A program made the position numbers and the translations under genes. 64,000 nt of DNA from an uncultured Oscillospiraceae bacterium. Its GTDB lineage: Bacteria > Bacillota > Clostridia > Oscillospirales > Acutalibacteraceae. Below, in pieces: positions 43,629 to 54,693 of this stretch (within the stretch, counting starts at the first letter, position 1; every line of letters starts with the position of its first letter). Location of the stretch: positions 99,453 through 163,452 of the forward strand of contig UQDP01000003.1 of NCBI GenBank assembly GCA_900539845.1. Direction: 5' to 3'. Below the pieces are notes generated by a model. It was not told the DNA's origin. It was given only the letters and a program-made list of their open reading frames with translations, and searched no databases.

Positions 43629-44252
43629 TTAAATAATTTCAGTTTTATTGCCTATGATCTTTATGCGTCCCTGACAGAAAAGAGAGACCGACTCAGGCAG
43701 AATCTGCCATTCACACTCCTCCATAACGCGTTTCTGGAGAACCTCCGGCGTATCGCCGTTCAGAACGGGCACAGCCTTTTGCATGATGATCGGACCGCCG
43801 TCGCATTCCTCTGTAACGAAATGCACCGTTGCGCCTGTCAGCTTAACGCCGCTTTCAAGCACCGCTTCGTGAACATGAAGGCCGTAAAATCCTTTTCCGC
43901 AGAATGACGGTATAAGTGCCGGATGGACATTCATCATTTTCCCGGGAAAAGCCTTGACGATCTGCGAATCCAGAATAGTCATAAAGCCGGCGTAAACAAC
44001 AAGATCGGCATTCTCCTCCAAGAGCGCTTTTGTGACCGCCGCGGTATAGGAATGTATATCGCTGTAATCCGCTCTGGGGATAACCCTTGTTTTGATGCCG
44101 TTGCTTTCAGCGCGTTCAAGGGCATAGACTCCCGGTTTTGAAGCTATAACACAAGTTATCTTTCCGTTTTTTATTTTTCCGCTCTTTTGCGCATCGATAA
44201 GAGCCTGAAGATTCGTTCCGCCGCCGGAAACGAGCACAGCTATATTCAGCAT
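43629..44252 (-). CDS. purN: Phosphoribosylglycinamide formyltransferase
   Basis: Formyl-THF-dependent step 3 of purine synthesis. 207 residues. N-terminal [16 protein letters not shown] near 6-21; catalytic Asn/His/Asp in [12 protein letters not shown] near 104-115 and [15 protein letters not shown] near 136-150. Overlaps the purM stop by 7 bases. Confidence 0.97.
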   Translation of the reverse strand: MLNIAVLVSGGGTNLQALIDAQKSGKIKNGKITCVIASKPGVYALERAESNGIKTRVIPRADYSDIHSYTAAVTKALLEENADLVVYAGFMTILDSQIVKAFPGKMMNVHPALIPSFCGKGFYGLHVHEAVLESGVKLTGATVHFVTEECDGGPIIMQKAVPVLNGDTPEVLQKRVMEECEWQILPESVSLFCQGRIKIIGNKTEII

Positions 44253-45283
44253 ATCTCAACACCCGTTTCTCCGGCTTTAATCTCACCGATAACAGCGGCG
44301 TTCTCGCCTTCGTCATTCAGTATTCTCACCGCTTCGTCCGCCTTGTCGGAATCCACGGCAATAACAAGCCCGGTGCCCATATTGAAAGTGTTATACATAT
44401 CTCTTTCAGGAATATTGCCTGCTTTCTGTATAAGTTCAAATATAGGCTTTTTAAAGCACTTATCCTTTTCTATATAAGCAGTAAATCCATCTTTAAGCAT
44501 ACGCGGCACATTCTCATAAAATCCGCCGCCGGTGATATGCGAAATAGCGTTTACCTGAACCGATTCCATAAGCTTAAGCAGGGGCTTAACATATATCCTT
44601 GTGGGAGTCAGCAACTCCTCACCGAGCGTTTTATCAAGTGCATCATATTTTTTATCGATCGTTTTTTCGCTGATATCAAAAACTTTTCTCACAAGTGAAA
44701 AGCCGTTGGAATGAACGCCGGAAGAAGCAACGCCGATCAGCGCGTCTCCCGCTTTAAGATTTTCACCCGAAACAAGCTTGTCCTTTTCGCCGATTCCGAC
44801 GGTAAAGCCGGCAAGATCATATTCCTCATCAGGCATAAGACCGGGATGCTCCGCCGTTTCGCCGCCTACGAGCGCGCAGCCGGCCTGCACACAGCCGTCC
44901 GCAACACCTTTAACGATCTGCTCTATTTTTTCAGGATAGTTCTTGCCGCAGGCAATATAATCAAGGAAAAAGAGCGGTTTTGCGCCGCTGCAGGCAACAT
45001 CGTTTACACACATTGCCACACAGTCGATGCCGATGGTATTGTGCTTATCCATAAGAAAAGCAAGTTTTAATTTCGTGCCGACGCCGTCCGTGCCGCTTAC
45101 AAGCACGGGATTTTTATAATCCGACGCGCCGAGTTCAAACATGCCGCCGAAACCGCCGATCGAGCCGATCACGCCGGGAATATTTGTTCTTTTAACATGA
45201 GATTTAATAAGTTCTACGGATTCATAGCCGGCAGTCACATCAACGCCGGCAGCAGCATAGCTGTCGCTGAAACTTTTCTGCAT
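44246..45283 (-). CDS. purM: Phosphoribosylformylglycinamidine cyclo-ligase
   Basis: Makes AIR, step 5 of purine synthesis. 345 residues, usual length. Marks: [15 protein letters not shown] at the start, [13 protein letters not shown] near 66, [20 protein letters not shown] near 86, [12 protein letters not shown] near 142 and [15 protein letters not shown] near 250. 19 bases after purE. Confidence 0.97.
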   Translation of the reverse strand: MQKSFSDSYAAAGVDVTAGYESVELIKSHVKRTNIPGVIGSIGGFGGMFELGASDYKNPVLVSGTDGVGTKLKLAFLMDKHNTIGIDCVAMCVNDVACSGAKPLFFLDYIACGKNYPEKIEQIVKGVADGCVQAGCALVGGETAEHPGLMPDEEYDLAGFTVGIGEKDKLVSGENLKAGDALIGVASSGVHSNGFSLVRKVFDISEKTIDKKYDALDKTLGEELLTPTRIYVKPLLKLMESVQVNAISHITGGGFYENVPRMLKDGFTAYIEKDKCFKKPIFELIQKAGNIPERDMYNTFNMGTGLVIAVDSDKADEAVRILNDEGENAAVIGEIKAGETGVEIC

Positions 45284-45302
45284 AATCTTAGCCTTTCCTT
45301 TT

Positions 45303-45800
45303 TCAGATTTCCTTAATTTTTTCCTGAAGTGCTTTGTCCTTTTCGATTACGGTGTCTGCCATATCGGCACGCATCTGCTTTAATTTCGCCGAAAGCGTAT
45401 CATCACTGACCGCAAGGATTTCAGCAGCGAGCAGAGCCGCGTTCTTAGCAGCGTTTACGCCGACCGTCGCAACGGGTATACCCGGAGGCATCATAACGGT
45501 TGCGAGCATAGCGTCCATACCGTCCAGCACCTTAGCCGAGCAAGGGATGCCGATAACGGGAAGCGTTGTGCTTGCCGCAAGCACGCCGCCGAGATGGGCA
45601 GCCATTCCTGCCGCCGCAATAATAACACCGAAGCCGTTGTCAGCGGCGTTCTCGGAAAACGCCTGCGCCTGCTTGGGTGTTCTGTGCGCACTCATGACCC
45701 TGACTTCTGTTTCTATACCGAGTTCTTTAAGCTGTTTGATTGCCGGGGTAACAACAGGCAAATCGCTGTCTGACCCCATAATGATAGCTACCTTTTTCAT
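45303..45800 (-). CDS. purE: N5-carboxyaminoimidazole ribonucleotide mutase
   Basis: Class I PurE, converts N5-CAIR to CAIR. 165 residues. [10 protein letters not shown] near 9-18, MSAHRTPKQ near 38-46, [15 protein letters not shown] near 67-81 and [19 protein letters not shown] near 107 are all present. First gene of the pur unit. A partner purK is not in the window. Confidence 0.97.
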   Translation of the reverse strand: MKKVAIIMGSDSDLPVVTPAIKQLKELGIETEVRVMSAHRTPKQAQAFSENAADNGFGVIIAAAGMAAHLGGVLAASTTLPVIGIPCSAKVLDGMDAMLATVMMPPGIPVATVGVNAAKNAALLAAEILAVSDDTLSAKLKQMRADMADTVIEKDKALQEKIKEI

Positions 45801-45827
45801 TTTTCAACCTCCTGCTTTTATGTGAAT

Positions 45828-45856
45828 ATTTTACATTATATACGCATCTTTTTCAA
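45828..45856 (-). promoter_or_regulatory. Promoter of pur operon
   Basis: Minus strand TTGAAA (45856-45851), 17 bp, TAAAAT (45833-45828). No purine riboswitch fits in the short leader. Confidence 0.7.
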
Positions 45857-45885
45857 TAGATAATTAAAAAAAGAAAACAGCAGAA

Positions 45886-45918
45886 TAACAAAAAGGAGCG
45901 TTCGTTTGAACGCTCCTT
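45886..45918 (-). terminator. Terminator of ribosomal protein super-operon (after rplQ)
   Basis: AAGGAGCGTTC / GAACGCTCCTT, 11-bp perfect stem with GTTT loop and T-run on the minus strand. Confidence 0.92.
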
Positions 45919-45926
45919 AATGAATA

Positions 45927-46274
45927 TTACACAAGCTCGATTATGCACATCTCTGCTGCGTCTCCGCGGCGGGGACCTGTTTTAACGATACGGCAGTAAC
46001 CGCCGTTTCTGTCCTCATACTTGGGGGCAATATCGTCAAAAAGCTTTTTAACAACATCTTCCTTTGTTACATATGCGAGAACGCGTCTTCTGGATGCGAG
46101 TGTATTTTCTTTACCGAGTGTTATCATCTTCTCGGTCATTGAACGAACTTCCTTGGCTCTGGTAACGGTGGTTTCAATTCTGCCGTTTTCCAAAAGGTGA
46201 GTTACCATTCCTCTGAGCATTGCCCTTCTGTGATCAGTGGGCCTGCCCAATTTTCTGGTACCCGGCATAGTCAT
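45927..46274 (-). CDS. rplQ: 50S ribosomal protein L17
   Basis: 115 residues. [20 protein letters not shown] at the start and RTAxA-like [16 protein letters not shown] are typical. Last gene of the S10-spc-alpha cluster, 8 bases after rpoA. Confidence 0.98.
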   Translation of the reverse strand: MTMPGTRKLGRPTDHRRAMLRGMVTHLLENGRIETTVTRAKEVRSMTEKMITLGKENTLASRRRVLAYVTKEDVVKKLFDDIAPKYEDRNGGYCRIVKTGPRRGDAAEMCIIELV

Positions 46275-46282
46275 TCCCTCCT

Positions 46283-47239
46283 TTAGTCGTCATCGTGACT
46301 GAGTGAGAAACCGAGCGACGCAAGCTTCGCAACAACTTCGTCAAGACTCTTGCGGCCGAGGTTTCTTACTTTCATCATATCTTCTTCGGATTTTCCGATC
46401 AAATCTTCTACTGTGTTGATGCCCGCTCTCTTAAGGCAGTTGAACGAACGTACGGAAAGGTCAAGCTCTTCGATCGTCATTTCAAGCACTTTTTCTTTTC
46501 CGTCCTCATCCTTTTCAACCATGATCTCCTGATTGCCAACCTCTTCCGAAAGGTCAACGAAGAGCTTAAGATGGTCGTTGAGGATCTTTGCGGCAAGCGA
46601 TGCGGCTTCATCTGCCGGGATCGTGCCGTCTGTTTCAACATCAAGAACGAGCTTATCAAGATCCGTCTGCTGGCCTACACGTGTGTTCTCAACTGTGTAG
46701 TTAACCTTAAGAACGGGAGTATAAATGGAATCTATGGCAATTGTGCCGATCGGCAGATCCATAAGCTGCTTATTGCGGTCGCAGGGAACATAGCCTCTGC
46801 CGCTGTCCGCCGTAAGCTCCATAATGACCTCCGCGCCTTCATCAAGATAAGCGATGTGAAGATCGGGGTTGAGTATCTCAACATCCGAGCCGTGCTCAAT
46901 ATCTCCCGCGGTGATTTCGCCCTCGCCGCTTGCTTTGATATAAAGTGTTTTCTGGCTGTCATCGTGTATCTTGAGAATCACGTTTTTAAGGTTAAGAACG
47001 ATTTCCGTAACATCCTCTTTAACGTGAGGAATGGTTGAGAATTCGTGCAGTACACCATCAATCTTAACGGAAGTGATCGCGTAGCCCGGAAGCGAGGAAA
47101 GAAGAACTCTTCTCATGCTGTTTCCGAGTGTTGTGCCGAAACCTCTTTCAAGGGGCTCAACAACAAATCTGCCAACGCTTCTGCTTCCCTGAGTAGATAA
47201 ATCTACTATCTCGATATTCGGCTTATCAATTTCAATCAT
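46283..47239 (-). CDS. rpoA: RNA polymerase alpha subunit
   Basis: 318 residues. N-terminal dimerisation domain (1-228) with [18 protein letters not shown] near 32-49, linker, and C-terminal domain (about 250-312) with [19 protein letters not shown] and the helix-hairpin-helix [11 protein letters not shown] that contacts UP elements and activators. Sits between rpsD and rplQ, the standard alpha operon place. Confidence 0.98.
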   Translation of the reverse strand: MIEIDKPNIEIVDLSTQGSRSVGRFVVEPLERGFGTTLGNSMRRVLLSSLPGYAITSVKIDGVLHEFSTIPHVKEDVTEIVLNLKNVILKIHDDSQKTLYIKASGEGEITAGDIEHGSDVEILNPDLHIAYLDEGAEVIMELTADSGRGYVPCDRNKQLMDLPIGTIAIDSIYTPVLKVNYTVENTRVGQQTDLDKLVLDVETDGTIPADEAASLAAKILNDHLKLFVDLSEEVGNQEIMVEKDEDGKEKVLEMTIEELDLSVRSFNCLKRAGINTVEDLIGKSEEDMMKVRNLGRKSLDEVVAKLASLGFSLSHDDD

Positions 47240-47294
47240 TTAAAAGCCTCCTAAAAAATATTTCGCTGAACCAAATAACAGAAATGATCAACTA

Positions 47295-47921
47295 TTATTT
47301 AGAATAGAACTCAACGATGAGGTGCTCTTCAACAGGCGTTTCAATTTCTTCTCTTTCCGGAGCTCTGAGAATCTTGACCTGCATAGCATCTTTATCAGCT
47401 TCCATCCACTGCGGAACAGGACGTGAGCCGTTGCTTTCAACAAGATTCTTGAACTCATCGGTGGTCTTGCTGTTTTCCCTTACGGAAACAACATCACCGG
47501 CTGATACGAGATAGGAAGGAATGTCTACCTTATGCCCGTTTACAGCATAATGAGCGTGGTTTACAAGCTGACGAGCCTGCGCTCTTGAGCTTGCAAAGCC
47601 TGCCTCATAAACAACATTATCTAAGCGGCTTTCGCAAAGCTGAAGAAGATTTGTACCGGTAACACCGTCTTTTCTTTCAGCCATAAGGAAATATTTGTGG
47701 AACTGACTTTCGGAAACACCGTAGTAACGGCGGGCGCTCTGCTTTGCGCGGAGCTGCATTCCGTATTCCGAAGTCTTTTTACGATTCTGACCATGCTGGC
47801 CGGGCGCATATGAGCGACGCTCTATAGCGCATTTGCCTGTATAGCATCTGTCGCCCTTAAGGAAGAGCTTTTTGCCCTCGCGGCGGCAAAGCTTGCAGGC
47901 AGGTCCTGTATATCTTGCCAT
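47295..47921 (-). CDS. rpsD: 30S ribosomal protein S4, zinc-binding form
   Basis: 208 residues. Cys9, Cys12, Cys26 and Cys31 make the C+ zinc site; the S4 RNA-binding domain lies near 97-160 ([20 protein letters not shown]). S4 often represses its own operon; a leader of 55 bases separates it from rpoA downstream, so no separate control is visible. Confidence 0.98.
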   Translation of the reverse strand: MARYTGPACKLCRREGKKLFLKGDRCYTGKCAIERRSYAPGQHGQNRKKTSEYGMQLRAKQSARRYYGVSESQFHKYFLMAERKDGVTGTNLLQLCESRLDNVVYEAGFASSRAQARQLVNHAHYAVNGHKVDIPSYLVSAGDVVSVRENSKTTDEFKNLVESNGSRPVPQWMEADKDAMQVKILRAPEREEIETPVEEHLIVEFYSK

Positions 47922-47943
47922 ATCAAGTAACCTCCATTAAAAA

Positions 47944-48339
47944 CTATACGCGGCGTCTCTTAGGCGGACGGCAGCCGTTGTGCGGGATAGGAGTAACATC
48001 TTTAATAAGAGTAACCTGAAGCCCAACTGTTTCGAGCGCTCTGATTGCCGATTCACGACCTGAGCCAGGTCCCTTAACATACACCTCAACTGATTTCATA
48101 CCGTGCTCCATAGCGGCCTTAGCGGCTGTTTCAGCGGCCGTCTGCGCGGCAAAGGGAGTTGATTTTCTTGAGCCTCTGAAGCCCATTTCGCCGGCGGAAG
48201 CCCATGAAACCGCGTTGCCCTGCATATCTGCAATGGTTACGATCGTGTTGTTGAAGGTTGACTGAATATGAACTGTACCACGCTCAATATTTTTCTTCTC
48301 ACGACGCTTGCGTGTGGCAGTGGTCTTTTTGTTAGCCAT
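47944..48339 (-). CDS. rpsK: 30S ribosomal protein S11
   Basis: 131 residues. Family core: [18 protein letters not shown] [20 protein letters not shown] near 23-42, [15 protein letters not shown] near 89 and the C-terminal [15 protein letters not shown]. Basic N-terminal tail. Confidence 0.98.
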   Translation of the reverse strand: MANKKTTATRKRREKKNIERGTVHIQSTFNNTIVTIADMQGNAVSWASAGEMGFRGSRKSTPFAAQTAAETAAKAAMEHGMKSVEVYVKGPGSGRESAIRALETVGLQVTLIKDVTPIPHNGCRPPKRRRV

Positions 48340-48360
48340 ACTTGCTGTTTCCTCCTACAA

Positions 48361-48729
48361 TTATTTCTTCTTGTTTGCTATGGTCTTTTTAGGACCTTTT
48401 CTTGTGCGGGCATTGTTCTTTGAGGTCTGACCTCTTACGGGGAGACCCTTTCTGTGGCGAATGCCGCGATAGCAACCGATTTCTATAAGTCTTTTTATAT
48501 CAAAGGCGACATCTCTGCGCAGATCGCCTTCAACCGTTACATTCTTTTCAATGTAATCACGGATTTTGGAAACCTCATCCTCTGACAGATCTCTGCAGCG
48601 AGTGTCCGGATTGATTCCCGTTGCGTTGATAATCTGAGTAGCGGTAGTTCTGCCGATACCGTAAATGTAGGTAAGGCCGATTTCTACTCTCTTATCGTTT
48701 GGTAAGTCAACACCTGAAATACGTGCCAT
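48361..48729 (-). CDS. rpsM: 30S ribosomal protein S13
   Basis: 122 residues. Start [20 protein letters not shown], helix-two-turn-helix [11 protein letters not shown] and C-terminal [19 protein letters not shown] are diagnostic. Confidence 0.98.
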   Translation of the reverse strand: MARISGVDLPNDKRVEIGLTYIYGIGRTTATQIINATGINPDTRCRDLSEDEVSKIRDYIEKNVTVEGDLRRDVAFDIKRLIEIGCYRGIRHRKGLPVRGQTSKNNARTRKGPKKTIANKKK

Positions 48730-48761
48730 ATTACTGTTTACCTCCGATTGTTAGTTCAGGC

Positions 48762-48875
48762 TCAGCCCTGACGCTGTTTGTGCTTTGGATTTTCACAGAT
48801 AACCATTACTTTTCCATTGCGCTTTATAACTTTGCATTTATCGCAGATTTTCTTAACAGAAGGTCTTACTTTCAT
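48762..48875 (-). CDS. rpmJ: 50S ribosomal protein L36
   Basis: Short gene read by hand on the minus strand: ATG 48875 to TGA 48762, 37 residues, [20 protein letters not shown] at the start. Cys11, Cys14, Cys27 and His32 form the zinc site of the C+ type. AAGGAGG lies upstream; between infA and rpsM as usual. Confidence 0.97.
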   Translation of the reverse strand: MKVRPSVKKICDKCKVIKRNGKVMVICENPKHKQRQG

Positions 48876-48893
48876 TTGAATATCCTCCTTTAT

Positions 48894-49112
48894 TTACTTC
48901 GAGCGCCAAATGATACGGCCTTTTGTAAGATCGTACGGAGACATCTCGATTGTTACCTTATCACCGGGAAGGATCCTGATATTGTTCATACGAAGCTTTC
49001 CGCTGATATGGGCTAAAATTTCGTGGTTGTTCTGAAGCGTAACCTTGAAAGTCGTGTTAGGCAATACCTCAACCACAGTACCTTCAACTTCAATCATATC
49101 TGACTTAGACAT
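48894..49112 (-). CDS. infA: Translation initiation factor IF-1
   Basis: 72 residues from ATG 49112 ([20 protein letters not shown]), with GAGGTAA before it; an in-frame extension to 49196 is non-coding. One OB fold with [18 protein letters not shown] near 38-55, binds the A site of the 30S. Confidence 0.98.
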   Translation of the reverse strand: MSKSDMIEVEGTVVEVLPNTTFKVTLQNNHEILAHISGKLRMNNIRILPGDKVTIEMSPYDLTKGRIIWRSK

Positions 49113-49200
49113 CAATTTACCTCGCTGTGTATTTACGAATAAGATGTTAATTTTATCTGGAATCACATCGCGGCGTAATCGCCCGCAATTGATCAAGCTA

Positions 49201-49950
49201 TCAGATCTTGGTCAGTATTACAGGACCGTTCGGCGTGACAGCTATCGTATGCTCAAAATGGGCGGAAAGCTTACCGTCCTGCGTAACGATCGTCCAGCCG
49301 TCTGAAAGCTGTTTTACCTTATAGGTGCCCTGATTGATCATCGGTTCAATTGCCAATGTCATTCCGGGTAACAGTCTGATACCACGTCCTTCGTGTCCGA
49401 AGTTGGGTACGCTTGGATCTTCATGAAGCTTTGTTCCAACGCCATGACCCACAAAATCGCGCACAACGCTGAAACCGCGTTCCTCGCAGTAGGTCTGAAC
49501 CGCGTGACCTATATCGCCGATTCTGTTGCCGGGAACCGCCTGCTCGATGCCTTTGTAAAGGCTCTCGCGGGTGGTATCTATCAGCCGCTTTGCCTCGGGA
49601 GAGCAAGTCCCTGCAACAAAAGTGGCAGCATTATCGCCGTTATAGCCGTTTTTCGCAGCTCCCAGATCAATGCTGACTATATCACCTTCCTGAATGATAC
49701 GGTCTTTTTTGGGAATGCCGTGGATAACTTCATTGTTTATGGAAATACATGCGGTGGCGGGGAAATCGTAAAGACCGAGGAAATTGGGAACAGCGCCTCT
49801 TTTCTTTATAAGATTATAGGCGATCTTATCTATTTCCTTGGTGGAAACACCGGGCTTTACAGCCTCTCCTGCCACCATTAATGCTTCAGCCGAGATCTGA
49901 CAAGCTTCTTTCATCAGCTCCAGTTCTCTGCTGCTTTTAAGCACTACCAT
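49201..49950 (-). CDS. map: Methionine aminopeptidase, type I
   Basis: Removes the first Met of new proteins. 249 residues from ATG 49950 with GGAGG upstream. Metal ligands Asp/Asp in [17 protein letters not shown] near 93-109, His in [18 protein letters not shown] near 164-181, and Glu in [10 protein letters not shown] near 199. No N-terminal zinc/linker extension. Starts 1 base after the adk stop. Confidence 0.97.
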   Translation of the reverse strand: MVVLKSSRELELMKEACQISAEALMVAGEAVKPGVSTKEIDKIAYNLIKKRGAVPNFLGLYDFPATACISINNEVIHGIPKKDRIIQEGDIVSIDLGAAKNGYNGDNAATFVAGTCSPEAKRLIDTTRESLYKGIEQAVPGNRIGDIGHAVQTYCEERGFSVVRDFVGHGVGTKLHEDPSVPNFGHEGRGIRLLPGMTLAIEPMINQGTYKVKQLSDGWTIVTQDGKLSAHFEHTIAVTPNGPVILTKI

Positions 49951-49951
49951 G

Positions 49952-50584
49952 TTAATCCTCCAATGCTTTGAAGACAAGGGCGGTTGTATCCGCAACCTCC
50001 TCCTGACCTTCAACAACAACAAGCTTGCCGAGTTTCTCATAGAAGTCCTTCAAAGGCTCCGTCATTTCATGATACTCTTTAAGCCTTGCAGCAACGGTTT
50101 CGGGGGCGTCGTCCTTTCTGAGAACGAGTTCGCCGCCGCACGCGTCGCATATGCCCTCATTCTTGGGCTTTTTATAAAGAATATGATAGGAATTTCCGCA
50201 TTTGGAGCAAACGCGTCTTCCCGAAAGCCTTGCGGTGATCTTTTCATCCGGCACTTCAATATCAAGTACTTTGTCTATTCTCACGCCCATATCCTCAAGC
50301 GCCTGTGCCTGAGGAATGGTGCGCGGAAAACCGTCAAGAATGAAACCGTTTTCACAGTCCTTTTCCGCAAGTCTGTCTTTAATGATACCGATAACAACAT
50401 CATCCGGAACGAGCTGACCCGCCTCCATATAGGATTTGGCTTTGAGACCCATTTCCGTGCCCGCTTTTAATGCGGCGCGGATCATATTGCCGGTTGAAAC
50501 GGCGGGAATGCCATACTTTTCAACTATTTTTTCAGCCTGTGTGCCTTTGCCTGCACCCGGGGCGCCGAGAAGTATTAAATTCAT
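49952..50584 (-). CDS. adk: Adenylate kinase with zinc-binding lid
   Basis: AMP + ATP to 2 ADP. 210 residues from ATG 50584. P-loop GAPGAGKGTQA near 7-17, NMP-binding STGNMIRAAL, DGFPRT near 85; the lid carries CSKCGNSYH and CDACG, four Cys for zinc as in Gram-positives. Between secY and map, the usual spc operon arrangement. Confidence 0.98.
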   Translation of the reverse strand: MNLILLGAPGAGKGTQAEKIVEKYGIPAVSTGNMIRAALKAGTEMGLKAKSYMEAGQLVPDDVVIGIIKDRLAEKDCENGFILDGFPRTIPQAQALEDMGVRIDKVLDIEVPDEKITARLSGRRVCSKCGNSYHILYKKPKNEGICDACGGELVLRKDDAPETVAARLKEYHEMTEPLKDFYEKLGKLVVVEGQEEVADTTALVFKALED

Positions 50585-50601
50585 GACCCTCACCCTTTCA
50601 A

Positions 50602-51951
50602 TTAATCAAGAAATCCTTTATAGTGGCGCATCATCATCTGTGATTCAAGCTGACGCACAGTTTCAAGCGCAACGCCGCACATAATGATGATCGACGTACC
50701 GCCGAGGCTTACGGAGAAGCCGCCGTCGGTTCCGCCCTCGTTGAGCGGAGGGATAGCTGCGTCGCAGATGAGCGACCAGATGATCGGAAGCAAAGCAACG
50801 ACCGAAAGCATTAAAACGCCGATAAGAGTAAGTCTCATAAGGACTCTGAATATATAGTCAGAGGTGGGCTTACCGGGACGTATACCGGGAATCGAGCCGT
50901 TGTTTTTGCGCAAATTGTTTGCCATTTCAATCGGGTTGTACTGAATCGTGCTGTAGAAATACCCGAAGAAGATTATAAGAATGAAGTACATTCCGGCGTA
51001 CCACCATGAATCGCTCTGGAACGCGTTGAAAAAGCTTTCCCAGAAAGTGCCCTCATACTTATCGGCAGAAATAAACATCTGAACCGTGCCGGGCAGCGAA
51101 AGAATGGAGGACGCAAATATGATCGGAAGAACACCGCTCATATTAACCTTGATCGGCATATTTGTGGACTGACCGCCGTACATCTTGCGGCCGACAACAC
51201 GCTTAGCATATTGGATCGGAATCCTTCTTTCAGAATTATCCATAAATACAATATACATAATCATAAGAAGGAACACGATGAATATTGCCGGTACAAGGAA
51301 ATTATATACCATACGGCCTGTCTCAAGATAACCGATATACTGTCTGATAATAGTCGGGAATCTGGATACGATACCGGCAAAAAGGATGATTGAAATACCG
51401 TTGCCGATACCGGAAATCGTGATCTGCTCGCCGAGCCACATGATAACGGCAGTGCCGGCAGTGAGCACGATTACGATAACCAACGCCTGGAATACACCGG
51501 CAAATCCCGTGAACTGAGCGCCGTTCGCATCAGTCATGAGATAGTCATTTGAGCGAAGGAAGAAATAGTAAGCGACAGACTGAAGCAGACCGAGAACAAC
51601 GGTAACAACACGTGTTATGGACGCTATTTTCTTTCTGCCCTCTTCGCCCTCCTTCTGGAGACGCTCAAGCGCGGGAATTGCAACGGCGAGCAGCTGCATG
51701 ATAATGGAAGAGTTGATATACGGTGTGATCGACATAGCGAATATCGTACCGTAAGTGAACGCGCTGCCCGTCATAAGGCTGAGATAGGTAAGGATCGTGT
51801 TTCCTCTGCCCACCTCAATTTCACCTGCAATATCAAGGAACGGAACAGGTATGAATGAACCGATTCTGAAAATAAGGATAATGAATGCCGTAAAAAGCAG
51901 CTTTCTTCTTATTTCAGGAATTTTCCAGGCGTTAACGATGGTTTTAATCAT
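50602..51951 (-). CDS. secY: Protein translocase subunit SecY
   Basis: Main pore protein of SecYEG. 449 residues with ten hydrophobic helices. Marks: FRIGSFIPVPFLD in helix 1, YINSSIIMQLL near 82, GNGISIILFAGIVSR near 183 and RPGKPTSDYIFRVLMRLT near 351. Starts immediately after rplO. Confidence 0.98.
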   Translation of the reverse strand: MIKTIVNAWKIPEIRRKLLFTAFIILIFRIGSFIPVPFLDIAGEIEVGRGNTILTYLSLMTGSAFTYGTIFAMSITPYINSSIIMQLLAVAIPALERLQKEGEEGRKKIASITRVVTVVLGLLQSVAYYFFLRSNDYLMTDANGAQFTGFAGVFQALVIVIVLTAGTAVIMWLGEQITISGIGNGISIILFAGIVSRFPTIIRQYIGYLETGRMVYNFLVPAIFIVFLLMIMYIVFMDNSERRIPIQYAKRVVGRKMYGGQSTNMPIKVNMSGVLPIIFASSILSLPGTVQMFISADKYEGTFWESFFNAFQSDSWWYAGMYFILIIFFGYFYSTIQYNPIEMANNLRKNNGSIPGIRPGKPTSDYIFRVLMRLTLIGVLMLSVVALLPIIWSLICDAAIPPLNEGGTDGGFSVSLGGTSIIIMCGVALETVRQLESQMMMRHYKGFLD

Positions 51952-52395
51952 TTACAGCACCTCCACCGTGCCGCCTGCAGCTTCTATCTTGGATTTCGCG
52001 GCTTCGCTGACAGCATTCACTTTAACATTGAGCGCCTTAGTCAGCTCGCCGTTTGCAAGAACTTTGATTCCGTCAAGCTCTTTTTTTATAAGTCCGCATG
52101 CCTTGAGGCTTTCTGCGTCAACTGTGGCACCGGCCTCAAATCTTTCTTCAAGTGAAGCAAGATTTACAACAGCATACTCCGTGCGGAAAATATTGTTGAA
52201 ACCTCTTTTGGGAACACGTCTCTGAAGAGGCATCTGACCGCCCTCAAAACCGGGGTTACGGCTGTAGCCTGAACGCGCCTTAGCACCCTTGTGACCTTTT
52301 CCGGCGGTTTTACCCTGGCCGGAGCCGGCGCCTCTGCCGATTCTTTTTACAGCTTTTTTAGAGCCCTCAGCAGGAGAAAGTTCATGTAATTTCAT
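51952..52395 (-). CDS. rplO: 50S ribosomal protein L15
   Basis: 147 residues. [20 protein letters not shown] start, then the Gly-rich [20 protein letters not shown] and [17 protein letters not shown]; standard L15. Adjacent to secY with no gap. Confidence 0.98.
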   Translation of the reverse strand: MKLHELSPAEGSKKAVKRIGRGAGSGQGKTAGKGHKGAKARSGYSRNPGFEGGQMPLQRRVPKRGFNNIFRTEYAVVNLASLEERFEAGATVDAESLKACGLIKKELDGIKVLANGELTKALNVKVNAVSEAAKSKIEAAGGTVEVL

Positions 52396-52411
52396 AATTG
52401 CGCACCTCCTC

Positions 52412-52591
52412 TTATGCTTCCTGAGTCTCTACAAGGTGAGAAATCTTCTTGATTTTTCCCTTGGTCTGATCATTGTCCGGCTGAACGGTAACGTTGCCTA
52501 TTTTACGAAGACCGAGTGAGTGGGCCGTGGCGATCTGATCTTTTTTGCAGCCGATCAGACTTTTGGTGAGTTTGATTTTAATATCTGCCAT
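52412..52591 (-). CDS. rpmD: 50S ribosomal protein L30
   Basis: 59 residues from ATG 52591 ([20 protein letters not shown]), with AAGGAGGG upstream; an extension to 52612 includes that ribosome site and is rejected. [19 protein letters not shown] is the family mark. Confidence 0.97.
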   Translation of the reverse strand: MADIKIKLTKSLIGCKKDQIATAHSLGLRKIGNVTVQPDNDQTKGKIKKISHLVETQEA

Positions 52592-52604
52592 TGTTCCACC
52601 CTCC

Positions 52605-53105
52605 TTACTCAAATATCTTCTTTACGGACTTACCGCGAACTGCGGCAACTTCTTCTGCTGTGCGAAGCTTGGAAAGACCGTTCATCGTTGCTCTTACAAC
52701 GTTATAAGGATTGTTGGATCTGATAGCCTTGGTACGGATATCCGAGATACCGACTGTTTCTACGACCGCACGGACAGGACCGCCGGCGATAACGCCGGTA
52801 CCTTTGGGAGCCGGCATAAGAAGCACTTCGCCTGCGCCGAATTTGCCCTTTACATCGTGAGGGATCGTAGTGCCCTTAAGAGCAACCTTCATAACGTTCT
52901 TTTTAGCGTCCTCTATACCCTTGCGGATAGCATCGGGAACCTCGCCGGACTTACCGATGCCGAAGCCGACAAGACCGTTTCCGTCGCCGACTACAACAAG
53001 AGCTGAGAACTTATAAATACGACCGCCTTTAACGGTTTTTGATACACGGTTGATGGTTACAACTCTTTCTTCAAGTTCCATTGAAGACACGTCAATCTTT
53101 GCCAT
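52605..53105 (-). CDS. rpsE: 30S ribosomal protein S5
   Basis: 166 residues. [19 protein letters not shown] and [19 protein letters not shown] in the dsRBD-like N-terminal half; C-terminal half [20 protein letters not shown]. Standard. Confidence 0.98.
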   Translation of the reverse strand: MAKIDVSSMELEERVVTINRVSKTVKGGRIYKFSALVVVGDGNGLVGFGIGKSGEVPDAIRKGIEDAKKNVMKVALKGTTIPHDVKGKFGAGEVLLMPAPKGTGVIAGGPVRAVVETVGISDIRTKAIRSNNPYNVVRATMNGLSKLRTAEEVAAVRGKSVKKIFE

Positions 53106-53124
53106 AAAGTATTATCCTCCTTCG

Positions 53125-53484
53125 TTAGAACTTAAGTCCGCCTTCACGGGCGCCGTCCGCAACAGCGGCAACACGGCCGTGATAAACGTAACCGCCGCGG
53201 TCAAATACGCATTTTTCAATGCCCTTTGCCTTGGCTCTTTCTGCCAGTGTTTTGCCGACAGCCTTAGCTGCCTCTACATTACCGCCGTAAGCGGTGAAAT
53301 CCTTTTCAACTGTTGATGCCTGCGCAAGCGTTACGCCTGCAACATCGTCAATAAGCTGAACGTAAATATTGCTGAGGGAGCGATATACGTTGAGTCTTGG
53401 ACAATCAACAGTGCCTGAGATCTTTCTGCGTACTCTCTGATGACGCTTTTTTCTTGCTTTGTTTGCATCTTGTCTTGAAACCAT
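53125..53484 (-). CDS. rplR: 50S ribosomal protein L18
   Basis: 119 residues. [20 protein letters not shown] and [19 protein letters not shown]-terminal [20 protein letters not shown]; binds 5S rRNA. Confidence 0.98.
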   Translation of the reverse strand: MVSRQDANKARKKRHQRVRRKISGTVDCPRLNVYRSLSNIYVQLIDDVAGVTLAQASTVEKDFTAYGGNVEAAKAVGKTLAERAKAKGIEKCVFDRGGYVYHGRVAAVADGAREGGLKF

Positions 53485-53502
53485 TGTAATTCACTCCTTC
53501 CC

Positions 53503-54042
53503 TTATTTCTTACCTGCTTTGCCTTCCTTGCGGCGGATATGCTCTTCAGCATATTTGATACCCTTGCCCTTATACGGCTCGGGAGGTCTCTTTTCGCGAA
53601 CCTGAGCAGCGAACTGACCAACCGCCTGCTTATCCGCACCTGAAATAACGATCTGGTTTGCGGTGGGGCATTCGATCTTAACGCCTTCGGGAGCAGTCAT
53701 TGTTACCTGATGTGAATATCCGAGGTTCATAACGAGATTGTTGCCCTGCATCTGAACACGGTAACCAACGCCGTTTACCTCAAGAACCTTTTTAAAGCCG
53801 TTTACAACGCCTTCAACCATATTGGCGATAAGGGCGCGAGTAAGGCCGTGAAGGGCTCTGTTTTCCTTTTCATCGTTGGGTCTGGAGCAGTTGATAACGC
53901 CGTCCTCAACGCTTACGCTTATGTTGGGGTGCTTATCCATTGTAAGAGTACCGTTTGGTCCCTTAACTGTAACGGTGTTGCCGCTGAGCGCCACATCAAC
54001 TCCTGACGGAACCGTGATCGGCTTTAGGCCTATACGTGACAT
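53503..54042 (-). CDS. rplF: 50S ribosomal protein L6
   Basis: 179 residues. MSRIGLKPITVPSGVDVALS start and C-terminal KRPPEPYKGKGIKYAEEHI, both diagnostic; two repeated alpha/beta domains. Confidence 0.98.
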   Translation of the reverse strand: MSRIGLKPITVPSGVDVALSGNTVTVKGPNGTLTMDKHPNISVSVEDGVINCSRPNDEKENRALHGLTRALIANMVEGVVNGFKKVLEVNGVGYRVQMQGNNLVMNLGYSHQVTMTAPEGVKIECPTANQIVISGADKQAVGQFAAQVREKRPPEPYKGKGIKYAEEHIRRKEGKAGKK

Positions 54043-54057
54043 CCTTACTGCACCTCC

Positions 54058-54456
54058 TTACCATACGAACGCAAGTACTTCGCCGCCGACATTCTGCTTG
54101 CGCGCTTCCCTGTCGGTCATAATGCCTTTTGATGTGGAGATGATCGCCACACCGAGACCTTTCATGACCTTGGGCATATCCTCAACATTTGAATAAATGC
54201 GGAGACCCGGCTTGGAAACTCTGCGAAGACCTGTGATAACCTGTGATTTTCCTTCTCCGTATTTAAGGGTTACACGGATAACACCCTGTTTTTCATCATC
54301 AATAACCTTGAATGATTTGATATAACCTTCATCAACAAGAATCTGAGCAATTGCTTTCTTCATCTTTGACGCAGGAATATCTACTGTATCGTGCTTTGCC
54401 GAATTAGCGTTACGAATTCTTGTAAGCATATCAGCGATAGGGTCTGTAATATGCAT
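54058..54456 (-). CDS. rpsH: 30S ribosomal protein S8
   Basis: 132 residues. [20 protein letters not shown] near 5-24, C-terminal [21 protein letters not shown]8 is known to repress spc genes in E. coli; no matching site was searched for here. Confidence 0.98.
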   Translation of the reverse strand: MHITDPIADMLTRIRNANSAKHDTVDIPASKMKKAIAQILVDEGYIKSFKVIDDEKQGVIRVTLKYGEGKSQVITGLRRVSKPGLRIYSNVEDMPKVMKGLGVAIISTSKGIMTDREARKQNVGGEVLAFVW

Positions 54457-54495
54457 TGATATTTCCTCCTTATAAATTTAGCAATTTCCCATATC

Positions 54496-54681
54496 TTACC
54501 AAGAAGATTTTGTTACTCCGGGGATCTCGCCCTTATGAGCAAGCTCTCTGAAGCATATACGGCACACGCCATACTTACGAAGATAAGCGTGGGGTCTACC
54601 GCAGATCTTACATCTGTTGTAAGCTCTTGTTGAATACTTAGCAGGCTTTGCAGCCTTGACTTTCATAGATGTTTTTGCCAC
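54496..54681 (-). CDS. rpsN: 30S ribosomal protein S14, type Z
   Basis: 61 residues, the short zinc form: Cys24, Cys27, Cys40 and Cys43 bind zinc ([20 protein letters not shown]). C-terminal [11 protein letters not shown]. Confidence 0.98.
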   Translation of the reverse strand: MAKTSMKVKAAKPAKYSTRAYNRCKICGRPHAYLRKYGVCRICFRELAHKGEIPGVTKSSW

Positions 54682-54693
54682 GATATTCCCTCC

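Noticed and set aside
45801..45830. Possible purine riboswitch before purE
   Set aside because: The leader after the predicted start is only about 25 bases, too short for any known purine riboswitch.
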